DNA from: Gammaproteobacteria bacterium
Lineage (GTDB): Bacteria > Pseudomonadota > Gammaproteobacteria > Thiohalomonadales > Thiohalomonadaceae
Assembly: GCA_026196275.1 (NCBI GenBank)
Contig: JAPHTQ010000022.1
Location: 1 to 64,000, forward strand
Length of the DNA stretch: 64,000 nucleotides
Direction: 5' to 3'
In this document: positions 15,665-24,444 of the stretch, piece by piece
Layout: each line of letters begins with the position of its first letter
How positions within the stretch are numbered: the first letter of the stretch is position 1
Made by a program: the position numbers and the translations under genes
The notes under the pieces: model-generated
The model's database searches: none
The model's input: only the letters and a program-made list of their open reading frames with translations
Told to the model about the DNA's origin: nothing

Positions 15665-18643
15665 TTGCCGCTGTCGGTGGGGTTGATCGGGGTTTTGCTC
15701 AGCCTGCTGGCCTTTCTATGGGTGCGCGGCGTTGATGATCGCCAGGTTGCGGCGGAGTTTGTGCGCGAGGCGCAGGGCATGGCGGAGCGCCTGCAGCGCA
15801 AGATCGTGCGCACCGTCGAGATTGTCGACTCCATCGGCGGCCTGTATGCCGCCTCCCGCGAGGTCGAGCGCACCGAGTTCCGCGCCTTCATCAGCCAGGC
15901 GCTGGCGACCCATGATGAGATCCTGTCGCTCAAGTGGGCGCCGCGGGTGACGGAGGCGCAGCGGCCGGCCTTCGAGGCGGCTGCGCGCGCCGCGGGTCTG
16001 GCCTCCTTCCGTATCACCGAGCGCGACGCACAGGGGCGGCTGGTGCTGGCCGGGCGGCGCGCGGAATACTTCCCCGTGTACTATGCCGAGCCGCTGGCGG
16101 GCAACGAACTGACGCTGGGATTCGACATCGCCTCCGGGCCCGTGCGCCGGGCGGCGCTGGAACAGGCGCGCGACAGCGGTACGACGGTGACCACTGAGCA
16201 TATCACCCTGCTGCAAATGCCGGAGGAGGTGGAGGGTGGCTTCCTGGTCCTGAGTCCCATCTACCGCGGCGGGACCGATCGACCGCCGGATGTCGCGGCA
16301 CGGCGCACGGGTCTGCTGGGGTTTGCGGGCGCCACGCTGCGGATCAACGTGCTGCTGCGGGACGCCCTGCCCGAGCTGGGCGAGCGACTGGACCTGACAC
16401 TCTATGACGCCCCGGCGGTCGATGGCTGCGTCCCGCTGACCGCTACAGGGGCGGCAGCGCTGCCGGCGAACAGTCAGCCGCTCTGCATCCCTATCCAGTT
16501 GCCCGGCCAGCGGTGGACCGCGGTCTTCTCTCCCACCCCCGCCTTCCATCTGCTGCACCGTCACTGGCAGGCTTGGCAGGCATTGGCCTGGGGACTGTCC
16601 CTGACGATCGTGCTGGTGGTGGCGCTGTTCAACCTGGGACGGCGCGCTGCCCGCCTCGAGGCGCTGGCACAAGAGCTGGCCGCCAGCAACACCGCCCTGA
16701 GCGCGGAGCAACGCCTGCTCGAGGCGGCGCACCGTGACTGGGTGCAAACCTTCGATGCCATCCGCGACCCGATCTTCCTGCACGATCCCGCAGGCCGCCT
16801 CCTGCGCGTCAACCGTGCCTATGCGAGAGAAGCCGGCGGTGAGATCCGCGACCTGCTCGGCCGGCCCTATTGGGAGGTGTTTCCTCAGGGGGAGGGCCCC
16901 ACTCCCGGCTGCCGGATGAACATGGAGACACCTGGGGTGGATGGGGAGCTGTGCAATCGCGAGGATATTCCGCTGCCCGATGGCCGTATCTTCTCTACCC
17001 ACTATTCCATCCTCAACGATGCGCAGGGCAACTACCTCTATTCCGTCCACCTCATGGAGGACGCCACCGAGCGGCGCCGGGCAGAGGCCCGGGAAAAACA
17101 GCTGATGCACGAGCGCGGCGAACGCCTCAAGGAGCTGGAGTGCCTGTATCAGGCGAGCCGCCTGGCTGCTGCCCCCGAGCTGCAGCTGGCTGCGGCGCTG
17201 GAGCGCCTCGTGCGGCTGATCCCGCGTGCCTTCCAGTACCCGGCGATCACCGCTGTACGGCTGACCGTGGGAGAGGATGTCCATGCCACGCCGGACTTCC
17301 GCGACACCCCGTGGGGGCTGACCGCGCCGGTGGTGGTGAACGGCGAAAAGGTCGGGCGGCTGGAGGTGCGCTACCGGGAGGAACGGTCGCCGCGGGACGT
17401 GGGACCGTTCTACAAGGAGGAAAAGACGTTGCTCGGTGCCCTGGCGCATCAGGTCGGCATCCTCGCCGAGCGCGCCGCCCGCGAGCAGGCGCTGCGCCGC
17501 GCCCAGAGTGCCCTCACCAGCCTGAGCCGCAGCAACCGGGCGCTGGTGCGGGCCACAGATGAACAGTTGCTGCTGCAGGAGGTCTGCACCATCCTGGTCG
17601 AGGAGGGCGGTTATCAACTCGCCTGGGTGGGCTATGCCGGGACCGATCCGGACAAGACCCTGCGCCCCATGGCCTGGGCGGGGGCGGGTGGAGATTTTCT
17701 GACGGACATGGAATTCAGCTGGGGGACGGGTGAGCAGGGCCAATGCCCCTCCGGCCGGGCCGTGCGCGAGGGCCGGCCACAGGTCGTGCGGGATGTCGCC
17801 GCCGAGCCGGCCTACGCCGCCTGGCAGGAGTTGCTCAGCCGTCACCAGATTCAGGGCGCCGCCGCCTTTCCGTTGCTGGCTGCGGACCGGTCCTTCGGCG
17901 CGCTCGTCGTGTATGCCGGCAGCACGGCGTTTTTCGATGACGCCGAGGTGGCCCTGCTCGATGAGCTGGCGGACGATCTCAGCTACGGCATCCGCATGCT
18001 GCGCATCAAGGCGGAGCATGGCGAGCTGCGCGGTGAGCTCGAAACCGCTCTGCTGCAGACCATCAAGGCGATCGGGCGCACGGTGGAGAAGCGCGATCCC
18101 TACACGGCCGGCCATCAGGTGCGGGTGGCGGAACTGGCGGTGGCCATCGCCACCGAGCTGGGGCTAACGGCCGACCAGATCGAGGGCATCCGCATCGGCG
18201 CCGTCATCCACGATATCGGCAAGATCTACATCCCGTCCGAGATCCTCAATCGCCCCGGGAGGCTGAGCCGGGATGAGTTCGGCCTCATCAAGAGCCATCC
18301 CCAGGTGGGTTACGACATCATCCGCGATGTATCCTTTCCCTGGCCGGTGGCTGACATGATCCTGCAGCACCACGAGCGGCTCGACGGCTTCGGCTATCCG
18401 CAGGGATTGCAGGGCAGTGCCATCATCCTCGAGGCGCGTATCCTGGCGGTGGCCGACGTGGTGGAGGCGATGACCTCACATCGGCCCTACCGCCCGGGGT
18501 TGGGGATCGACCAGGCACTGGCGGAGATCGAGCGCGGCCGCAGCAGCCAGTACGATGCGGAGGTGGTGGATGCCTGTCTGCGGCTGTTCCGCGACCAGGG
18601 CTTCCGCTGGCGGGAGACGGCCGATCCGGACGCCGGGCCGTGA
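15665..18643 (+). CDS. CHASE-PAS-GAF-HD-GYP c-di-GMP phosphodiesterase
   Basis: About 992 residues: membrane helix, periplasmic CHASE domain (about 45-230), second helix (near 310), PAS (about 360-480), two GAF-like domains (about 490-610 and 640-790) and an HD-GYP domain with HDIGK (His849) and HERLDGFGYP (GYP near 910). It should hydrolyse c-di-GMP. The start is abnormal. The well-placed ATG at 15587 (GGAGGT upstream) is in frame but hits TGA at codon 17 (15635). Coding-like sequence QEAWYRRYALPLSVG resumes directly after it. The only remaining start is TTG 15665, without a good ribosome-binding site. Confidence 0.85.
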   Translation: MPLSVGLIGVLLSLLAFLWVRGVDDRQVAAEFVREAQGMAERLQRKIVRTVEIVDSIGGLYAASREVERTEFRAFISQALATHDEILSLKWAPRVTEAQRPAFEAAARAAGLASFRITERDAQGRLVLAGRRAEYFPVYYAEPLAGNELTLGFDIASGPVRRAALEQARDSGTTVTTEHITLLQMPEEVEGGFLVLSPIYRGGTDRPPDVAARRTGLLGFAGATLRINVLLRDALPELGERLDLTLYDAPAVDGCVPLTATGAAALPANSQPLCIPIQLPGQRWTAVFSPTPAFHLLHRHWQAWQALAWGLSLTIVLVVALFNLGRRAARLEALAQELAASNTALSAEQRLLEAAHRDWVQTFDAIRDPIFLHDPAGRLLRVNRAYAREAGGEIRDLLGRPYWEVFPQGEGPTPGCRMNMETPGVDGELCNREDIPLPDGRIFSTHYSILNDAQGNYLYSVHLMEDATERRRAEAREKQLMHERGERLKELECLYQASRLAAAPELQLAAALERLVRLIPRAFQYPAITAVRLTVGEDVHATPDFRDTPWGLTAPVVVNGEKVGRLEVRYREERSPRDVGPFYKEEKTLLGALAHQVGILAERAAREQALRRAQSALTSLSRSNRALVRATDEQLLLQEVCTILVEEGGYQLAWVGYAGTDPDKTLRPMAWAGAGGDFLTDMEFSWGTGEQGQCPSGRAVREGRPQVVRDVAAEPAYAAWQELLSRHQIQGAAAFPLLAADRSFGALVVYAGSTAFFDDAEVALLDELADDLSYGIRMLRIKAEHGELRGELETALLQTIKAIGRTVEKRDPYTAGHQVRVAELAVAIATELGLTADQIEGIRIGAVIHDIGKIYIPSEILNRPGRLSRDEFGLIKSHPQVGYDIIRDVSFPWPVADMILQHHERLDGFGYPQGLQGSAIILEARILAVADVVEAMTSHRPYRPGLGIDQALAEIERGRSSQYDAEVVDACLRLFRDQGFRWRETADPDAGP

Positions 18644-18707
18644 GGGAGATGGTGAGCAGGGCTTGTCTATACTGAAAATCTGTCTGTCCACTTCCAGTCG
18701 GGCGGTT

Positions 18708-18735
18708 GGGATTCCTCAGACTCCCTGCTCCCTGG
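18708..18735. repeat. Solo copy of MITE-like terminus
   Basis: GGGATTCCTCAGACTCCCTGCTCCC resembles the right end of the 13.6 kb element (GGGGATCCCTCAGACTCTGATCCC) and, at GGGATTCCTCAG, the reversed left end. It lies between the HD-GYP gene and higA. Confidence 0.45.
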
Positions 18736-18736
18736 A

Positions 18737-19024
18737 TTAGGCCGCGACCAGCCTCTTCACCCGCAACTCGCTACGGTGTTGCTCTGCATGCCAGAGGTCG
18801 TACTGTGACTGCTGGTTGAGCCAGCTTTCCGCAGAGGTGTCGAAGGCGATGGATAGTCGGACGGCCATCTCGGGGCTGATGCCCGCACGGCCGTTGAGGA
18901 TGGCGCTCAGGGTCTTGCGGCTGACGCCGAGTGCCTCTGCCGCCGCGGTGACGGAGAGACCAAGGGGCTCCAGACAGAGTTCCCGGATAACTTCGCCGGG
19001 ATGGGGCGGGTTGTGCATGAGCAT
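18737..19024 (-). CDS. higA: HigA-type antitoxin
   Basis: A 95-residue XRE-family helix-turn-helix protein of the HigA addiction-module type: [20 protein letters not shown], the HTH core [20 protein letters not shown], then [20 protein letters not shown]. It neutralises HigB and represses the operon. It lies eight bp downstream of higB on the same strand, the usual toxin-first order. Confidence 0.92.
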   Translation of the reverse strand: MLMHNPPHPGEVIRELCLEPLGLSVTAAAEALGVSRKTLSAILNGRAGISPEMAVRLSIAFDTSAESWLNQQSQYDLWHAEQHRSELRVKRLVAA

Positions 19025-19032
19025 GGCTGACC

Positions 19033-19311
19033 TCAGTGATAATCCTCGTAGTTGACCACCTCGGCATCCTCGCCGTCGAAGCGGAACGTAACGCGCCAGT
19101 TGCCGCTGACGGTGACAGACCAGATCCCGGCACGGTCGCCGGTAAGCTCGTGCAGCCTGAGGCCGGGAAGGTCCATATCCTGCGGCTTCGTGGCGGCGTG
19201 GAGTCGGCCAAGGATAAGACGGAGCCGTTTCGCGTGAGCGGCCTGAATACCTGCAGTGCTACCGGTCAGGAAGAAACGCGCAAGTCCCTTGTGCTTAAAG
19301 CTCCGTATCAT
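19033..19311 (-). CDS. higB: HigB-type mRNA interferase toxin
   Basis: A 92-residue RelE-fold HigB toxin that cleaves mRNA at the ribosome: [19 protein letters not shown] at the N-terminus, then [20 protein letters not shown] and [21 protein letters not shown] with the conserved arginines and C-terminal tyrosine/histidine. Length is normal and the module looks intact. GTAAC-CATGTGC-GTTAC, just upstream near 19322-19340, is a plausible HigA operator. Confidence 0.92.
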   Translation of the reverse strand: MIRSFKHKGLARFFLTGSTAGIQAAHAKRLRLILGRLHAATKPQDMDLPGLRLHELTGDRAGIWSVTVSGNWRVTFRFDGEDAEVVNYEDYH

Positions 19312-19385
19312 AGGTTAAGTGTAACCATGTGCGTTACGGGTGTCAAATGGTTCAACTGCCCCTCTGCAGCAATCCGTGTAGTCCA

Positions 19386-19424
19386 CGGGTATTGCCGGGC
19401 ATGCTGCGCTTTGCCCAGCCTACA
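19386..19424. repeat. Dispersed GC-rich hairpin repeat downstream of dctM
   Basis: The minus strand reads GTAGGCTGGGCAAAGCGC followed by AGCATGCCCGGC. This resembles an intergenic repeat type common in proteobacterial genomes. The GGGCA..TGCCC arms could fold, so it may also end dctM transcripts. Confidence 0.5.
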
Positions 19425-19436
19425 GGTGGCGTTTGC

Positions 19437-20825
19437 TTATTCTCCGTACACCACTCCCGGCAGCCAGGTGGCCAGTTCCGGCCACAGCGACAGCGCGCCG
19501 AGGGCGATGAGCTGGATCAGGATGTAGGGGGCGACGCCCTGGTAGATCTGGATCGTCTTGACCTCGGGCGGGGCGACGCCGCGCAGGTAGAACAGCGCGA
19601 AGCCGAACGGTGGGGTGAGGAAGGAGGTCTGCAGGTTGATGGCGATCATCACCCCGAGCCAGACCGGGTCCAGCCCCATCGCCAGCAGGATCGGCGCGAC
19701 GATCGGCACCACCACGAAGGTGATCTCGATAAAGTCGAGGATGAAACCGAGCAGGAACATCACCAGCATGACGATCAGCATCGCGCCGACCACCCCACCG
19801 GGCAGGTCGCTGAGCAGCGCCTCGATCATCTCATCGCCGCCGAAGCCGCGGAACACCAGTGAGAAGAGTGAGGCGCCGATAAAGATCAGGAAGACCATGG
19901 CGGTGATCTGGGTGGTGGAGCGCATCACCGCGTTGAGGGTGGCAAGGTTGAACTGACGCTGGCCGATGGCCAGCAGGATCGCACCGACCGCGCCGACCGA
20001 GGCGGCCTCGGTGGGGGTGGCCAGGCCCGCCAGGATAGAGCCGAGCACGGCGAGGATCAGCCCCAGCGGCGGCAGCAGCACCTTGAGGGCTCGCAGGAAG
20101 AGGTGCCGGTCGTAACGGCCGCGCTCCTCGGCCGGTGGTACCGGGCAGGCGGCGGGTTTGAGCCAGGCAACGCCGAGCAGATAGAGGGTGTAGAGCACCA
20201 CCAGCAGCAGGCCGGGGAGCAGGGCGCCGGCGAAGAGATCCCCTACCGAGATGGTTTCGGGCGACCAGATCCCCATGTCGAGTTGTGCCTGCTGGTAGGC
20301 CGAGGCGAGCACGTCGCCGAGCAGGATGAGGATGATCGAGGGGGGGATGATCTGCCCCAGGGTGCCGGAGGCGCAGAGGGTGCCGGTGGCGAGTGCCGGA
20401 CTGTAGCCGCGCTTGAGCATGGTCGGCAGCGAGAGCAGCCCCATAGTGACCACGGTGGCGCCGACGATGCCAGTGGAGGCGGCCAGCAGCATCCCCACCA
20501 GGATCACCGAGATACCGAGCCCGCCGCGCAGCGGGCCGAACAGGGCGGCCATGGTGTCGAGCAGCTGTTCGGCCACCCGTGAGCGCTCCAGCATCACCCC
20601 CATGAAGACAAACAGCGGCACGGCGATCAGGGTCTGGTTGGTCATAATGCCGTAGAGGCGGTTGGGCAGCGCCCCGAGAAAGGCGGCGTCGAATAGTCCC
20701 AGTTGGCCGCCGAGGGCGGCGAAGGCCAGTGACGTGCCGGCCAGGGTGAAGGCCACCGGATAGCCCAGCATCAGCACACCGCAGAGCGTGAGGAACATGA
20801 GGATGGCCATGATCTCGGGGCTCAT
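19437..20825 (-). CDS. dctM: TRAP transporter large permease DctM
   Basis: A 462-residue TRAP-family large membrane subunit with about twelve helices, start ATG at 20825. Signatures: MLGYPVAFTLAGTSLAFAAL, the GTLCASGTLGQIIPPSIILI re-entrant loop, GLATPTEAASVGAVGAILLA and LGFILDFIEITFVVVPIVAP. It imports an organic acid or similar solute using the sodium gradient, with DctQ and a periplasmic binding protein. The start lies three bp after the dctQ stop. No DctP gene is present in the window, so the binding protein must be encoded elsewhere. Confidence 0.94.
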   Translation of the reverse strand: MSPEIMAILMFLTLCGVLMLGYPVAFTLAGTSLAFAALGGQLGLFDAAFLGALPNRLYGIMTNQTLIAVPLFVFMGVMLERSRVAEQLLDTMAALFGPLRGGLGISVILVGMLLAASTGIVGATVVTMGLLSLPTMLKRGYSPALATGTLCASGTLGQIIPPSIILILLGDVLASAYQQAQLDMGIWSPETISVGDLFAGALLPGLLLVVLYTLYLLGVAWLKPAACPVPPAEERGRYDRHLFLRALKVLLPPLGLILAVLGSILAGLATPTEAASVGAVGAILLAIGQRQFNLATLNAVMRSTTQITAMVFLIFIGASLFSLVFRGFGGDEMIEALLSDLPGGVVGAMLIVMLVMFLLGFILDFIEITFVVVPIVAPILLAMGLDPVWLGVMIAINLQTSFLTPPFGFALFYLRGVAPPEVKTIQIYQGVAPYILIQLIALGALSLWPELATWLPGVVYGE

Positions 20826-20827
20826 GG

Positions 20828-21373
20828 CTAGACCTCGGTGGAGGCGTCGTGGGCCGGGGCGTCCTGCTCGTGCCCCAGGATCACCAGCAGGGAGCGCAGT
20901 GCCAGGGAGAGCCCCTGCAGCGTCAGCAGCAGCGCCATCAGTGGAATGGCCGTCTTCAGCAGGTAGACCCCCGGTATGCCGCCGGCCTCGGGCGAGCCCT
21001 CCTTCAGCGCCCAGGCACTGCTGACGTAGTCCCAGCTGGCCCAGGCGATGAAGAGGGTCACCGGCAGCAGCAGCAGCAGGGTGCCGAACAGGTCGACCCA
21101 GGCCTTGCCCCGCGGGCCGAAGCGCTGGTAGAAGATATCGACCCGCACATGGCCGTCGTGGCGCAGGGTGTAGGCGGCCCCCAGCATGAAGACCAGCGCA
21201 TGCATGTAGGTAACGGACTCCTGTAGCGCGATCCAGCCGATATCGAACAGGTAGCGCAGTACCACCACGGCGAAGGTGACGGCAACCATACCCAGGGTGA
21301 GCCAGGCGATGAGCCTGCCGCTCCACTCGCTGAGGAGATCGAGACGTCGGGCGATGTATACCAGGGAATTCAC
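20828..21373 (-). CDS. dctQ: TRAP transporter small permease DctQ
   Basis: A 181-residue four-helix protein of the DctQ family: helices near 22-45, 55-75, 92-115 and 132-155, with RYLFDIGWIALQESVTYMHA and GHVRVDIFYQRFGPRG. It is the small membrane subunit that pairs with DctM. It is the first gene of a two-gene unit; the promoter should lie in the AT-rich region upstream. The substrate cannot be predicted without the binding protein. Confidence 0.93.
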   Translation of the reverse strand: MNSLVYIARRLDLLSEWSGRLIAWLTLGMVAVTFAVVVLRYLFDIGWIALQESVTYMHALVFMLGAAYTLRHDGHVRVDIFYQRFGPRGKAWVDLFGTLLLLLPVTLFIAWASWDYVSSAWALKEGSPEAGGIPGVYLLKTAIPLMALLLTLQGLSLALRSLLVILGHEQDAPAHDASTEV

Positions 21374-21700
21374 GGGGTTGTGGTCAGGTCCATTTATGGC
21401 ATTTGTGACCGCCTATTCTAGGTAGCCGGTGGCTACCCAGCAAGTTGGGAGGGCGCTGGCTGAGCAATCGCTTGACAGTGGTCGATAGTGTCGGCGTTTT
21501 ATTGTTTTTATGCACAGTGAAGTCCGGCTAAATTACTTGGTCTGCACAGTAAGTGAATACTTACATAACGCAGAGCCCGCAAAAAACGTTAACTTATTGA
21601 TAATAGTGAATAAATCAAATCTGGTCACAAGATGACCAATTTGTTACGGCGCGCATAGCGGTGCGCCTCTTCGGCATTTCCCGGCAAAGCATCCACAAAG

Positions 21701-21723
21701 TTATCCACAGCTTTTGTGGATAA
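21701..21723. promoter_or_regulatory. Paired inverted DnaA boxes
   Basis: TTATCCACA (21701-21709) and TGTGGATAA (21715-21723) are two perfect DnaA boxes facing each other across five bases. A further match, TTATGCACA, is at 21508-21516 and a weaker one, GCATCCACA, at 21689-21697. They may be an origin-like or DnaA-regulated site. Confidence 0.6.
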
Positions 21724-21857
21724 GATCGTACGGCTTTTTCGGACAACGAGTTAGGAAAAAGCAAGCGCTTTGATGTCGCAATTTTGTAAAATTTTGTCAC
21801 ACAAAGCAGCGCCCCAGGAGTGGGAAATTACGGTCAGCTAAGGGGTTTCGATCTTGT

Positions 21858-21943
21858 GTAGGAGCCCAGTCCTCTGGGCGAAATTCGACGAGGGGACCCA
21901 GTTCCTGCACAAGAGAAATTCGCCGAAGGGACTCGGCTCCTAC
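21858..21943. repeat. Three REP-like repeats
   Basis: One copy reads forward from 21858 (GTAGGAGCCCAGTCC then CTGGGCGAAATTCG). Two read on the minus strand: 21880-21910 (GTGCAGGAACTGGGTCC) and 21915-21943 (GTAGGAGCCGAGTCC then TTCGGCGAATTTC). Each contains a short inverted core, as in pseudomonad-type REP sequences. Confidence 0.75.
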
Positions 21944-22041
21944 CGAAAAGGCTGGAATTTTATCCTTAACTGAACGGCATTACAGACGAGCGGACGGCTC
22001 TCTGTGAGCGCCTGGAGCAGTACGGGTGGGAACGGAAAAGT

Positions 22042-22998
22042 TCAGGCGCGTTGCCAGAGCTCGTGCAGCAGCTCGCCCTGCTGCTTGCGGGCGATGAGGA
22101 TGGTGCGGAAGACATCCGGGTCCTTGATATGGGTCAGTTCACCCTCGCGCGGGAAGTGCTGATCTTGCAGCCGTGAAAGCCAGAAACGCAGCGCCCCGGC
22201 GCGCAGCATCACCGGCCAGGCCTCGGCCTCGTCGGTGGTGAAGGGGCGCGCCTGGCGGTAGGCGCGGAGCATCGCCAGCACCTTTTCCGGGTAGAGTTCG
22301 CCGGCATCGTTGCTGCACCAGTCATTGACGGTGACCGCCACATCGTAGAGCAGCACGTCGTTGCAGGCGTAGTAGAAGTCGATAAGGCCGGTCAGGGTAT
22401 CGCCCTCGAACAGGGCATTGTCACGAAACAGATCGGCGTGGATCACCCCACGCGGCAGGGTGTCGAAGCGGTGGTCGCGCTGAAAGGCGAGCTCTTCATC
22501 GAGCAGGTCGCGGTCTTCGGCGGGGAGCCGGTCGGCGAGCGCCTGGCGGGTGGTGTTCCACCAGTGGGGGCCGCGGTCGTTGTCGCGTTGCCCCGTGAAG
22601 GATTGCCCCGCCAGGTGCATCCGCCCCAGCGCCTCACCCAGGGCGCGGCACTGGGCCTCGCTGGGCTGCTCGACGTTGGTGCCGCGCAGGCGCATCACCA
22701 GCGCGGCCGGCTTGCCATTGAGTTCGCGCAGGTAGTGGCCGCTGTTGTCGGCGATGGGGTGGGCGCTGGGGATCCCGTGCTCGGCAAGGAAGGCCATCAG
22801 GTCGAGAAAATAGCCCAGTTCGTCCGCGGTGTGGTTCTCGAACAGGGTCAGCACCAGCGGTTTTTCACTGGTGGTGACGAAGTAGTTGGTGTTTTCGATA
22901 CCGGCGCTGATGCCCTGGTAATCGATCAGCTCGCCGAGGGAGTAGTTGCCCAGAAAGGCCTCGAGCTCATCCCTTTCGACCACGGTGTAGACAGACAT
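22042..22998 (-). CDS. thrB: Homoserine kinase, APH-fold type ThrB
   Basis: A 318-residue kinase of the aminoglycoside-phosphotransferase fold, the ThrB type found in pseudomonads and many gammaproteobacteria. It phosphorylates homoserine in threonine synthesis. Markers: MSVYTVVERDELEAFL, GIENTNYFVTT, the catalytic loop GVIHADLFRDN and the metal-binding LIDFYYACND. ATG 22998 gives the usual family N-terminus. The open frame extends further upstream but those residues are not family-like. The nearby DUF2782 gene and polA repeat the pseudomonad gene order. Confidence 0.93.
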   Translation of the reverse strand: MSVYTVVERDELEAFLGNYSLGELIDYQGISAGIENTNYFVTTSEKPLVLTLFENHTADELGYFLDLMAFLAEHGIPSAHPIADNSGHYLRELNGKPAALVMRLRGTNVEQPSEAQCRALGEALGRMHLAGQSFTGQRDNDRGPHWWNTTRQALADRLPAEDRDLLDEELAFQRDHRFDTLPRGVIHADLFRDNALFEGDTLTGLIDFYYACNDVLLYDVAVTVNDWCSNDAGELYPEKVLAMLRAYRQARPFTTDEAEAWPVMLRAGALRFWLSRLQDQHFPREGELTHIKDPDVFRTILIARKQQGELLHELWQRA

Positions 22999-23214
22999 AG
23001 AAGGTGCTGGTTGTTTTCGGTGGCGTGATCTTATCCCGCGGCGCGCCGGATTGACATAGCCGGATGGAAAAATCTTTTTGGCCACGGAGCGCACAGAGGA
23101 TACTGGGGTGGGGCAGTGTGCGCGACCTGTTCGCGGCAAGATGGCGCTCCTGCAGGCAGAAGAGTTCCCTTATGTGTCAGCCCTGATTCTCTGTCTTCTC
23201 TGTGGCGGAAAGTG

Positions 23215-23547
23215 TTACCAGGTAAAGATGCGCCACTTGATCACCTCGGGGCTATCCAGGTCGTTGCGGCGGGTCTCCAGGCTGCCGTCGCCGTCGGTGT
23301 CCACCAGGTAGTAGGGGCGCCCCTTGCCGGGGGTGATCTTGATCATGTAGAGCTGGCCGCTGACCCGATACTCCTCGATCACATCCTTGCCGCGACGGAT
23401 GATGGTGACCTCCGGCTGCAGCTCCTCATCGCTGGCGCCGGGGACAGTGCCGCTCTCGGGCAGCGGTGGCGGCGGTGGGGCCACCTCCTGGGCAAGTACT
23501 GCGGCGTTGAGCAGCAGGGCAGCGAATAGCGTTAACAGGTGGCGCAT
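23215..23547 (-). CDS. Exported DUF2782 protein
   Basis: A 110-residue protein with a signal peptide (MRHLLTLFAALLLNAAVLAQ) and a DUF2782 domain: PEVTIIRRGKDVIEEYRVSG, then YMIKITPGKGRPYYLVDTDG. Function is unknown; the family is regularly found between thrB and polA. Of the two near ATGs, 23547 is chosen because AAAGGA lies six bases upstream. It is probably periplasmic. Confidence 0.85.
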   Translation of the reverse strand: MRHLLTLFAALLLNAAVLAQEVAPPPPPLPESGTVPGASDEELQPEVTIIRRGKDVIEEYRVSGQLYMIKITPGKGRPYYLVDTDGDGSLETRRNDLDSPEVIKWRIFTW

Positions 23548-23557
23548 GGTCATTCCT

Positions 23558-24277
23558 TTACAGGTCCAGCAGGATCTCGCGCTCTTCAGCGGAGGGCTCG
23601 AATCCCTTGTGTTCATAGTGGCTGAAGATGGCTTCGACCACCTTCTCCGGCTCGTCGATGATCTGCAGCAGCTCCAGGTCTTCGGGGTTGATCATCTTCT
23701 CATCGATCAAGGTTGTATGGATCCATTCTATCAGGCCGCGCCAGAAAGGTCCGTGCACCAGGATGATCGGGATGCGCCGGGTCTTGCCGGTCTGGATCAG
23801 GGTGAGGATCTCCGCCAGTTCGTCCAGGGTTCCGAAGCCGCCGGGCATCACCACGTAGGCGGCGGCGTACTTGACGAACATCACCTTGCGCGAGAAGAAG
23901 TGGCGGAAGGTGAGACGGATATCCTGGTATTCGTTGCCGGTCTGCTCGTGGGGCAGCTGGATATTGAGGCCGATAGAGGGGGACTTGCCACGGAAGGCGC
24001 CCTTGTTGGCCGCCTCCATGATGCCGGGGCCGCCGCCGCTGACCACCGAGAAGCCGGCCTGGGAGAGGGCGTAGGCGATCTCCTCGGTGAGTGTGTAGTA
24101 GGGGTGCTCCGGGTCGGTGCGGGCAGAGCCGAAGATGCTGACCGAGGGGCGGATCTCCGCCAGCCGCTCAAAACCCTCGACGAACTCGGCCATGATCTGG
24201 AAGATCTTCCAGGATTCACGGGTGAGCATACTCTCATCGGGTGTGACCCCGGCGTGTGGAGGGGATTTATCGTTCAT
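23558..24277 (-). CDS. LOG-family (TIGR00730) Rossmann-fold protein
   Basis: A 239-residue protein with the LOG/'lysine decarboxylase-like' signatures GGGPGIMEAANKGAF and PGGFGTLDELAEILTLIQTG. Relatives are nucleoside 5'-monophosphate phosphoribohydrolases (cytokinin-activating LOG in plants, PpnN-like in bacteria). ATG 24277 is chosen because MNDKSPP begins the family-like sequence. It lies 10 bp upstream of the DUF2782 gene on the same strand. A second, more divergent LOG protein is encoded at 41.9 kb. Confidence 0.88.
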   Translation of the reverse strand: MNDKSPPHAGVTPDESMLTRESWKIFQIMAEFVEGFERLAEIRPSVSIFGSARTDPEHPYYTLTEEIAYALSQAGFSVVSGGGPGIMEAANKGAFRGKSPSIGLNIQLPHEQTGNEYQDIRLTFRHFFSRKVMFVKYAAAYVVMPGGFGTLDELAEILTLIQTGKTRRIPIILVHGPFWRGLIEWIHTTLIDEKMINPEDLELLQIIDEPEKVVEAIFSHYEHKGFEPSAEEREILLDL

Positions 24278-24444
24278 CAGCGAGTGCGGAAACGGTGATT
24301 GCTGTCCCATGCATTGAAAGGCGGGTCTCAACCCGCTGCCGCAGGGGCACAACAGGAGTCATGGAAAAAGATGGAACATGGATCGTCATGATACCGCCTT
24401 TATGCGATTACACAAGCCGGTTTACTGAACGGATGGGCAAGCGA

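Larger units (their letters stand above)
21374..22041. other. 668 bp AT-rich gap with DnaA boxes and REP-like repeats
   Basis: No gene is seen. The left part has a small palindrome (GGTAGCC-GGT-GGCTACC, 21421-21437). AT-rich sequence runs from about 21490 to 21640. DnaA-box matches lie at 21508-21516, 21701-21709 and 21715-21723. Three REP-like sequences occupy 21858-21943. It should also carry the dctQM promoter. Confidence 0.7.

Noticed and set aside
15634-15735. ATG at 15634 overlapping the TGA as a re-initiation start
   Set aside because: It is in a different frame that closes after about 30 codons, so it cannot produce the HD-GYP protein.
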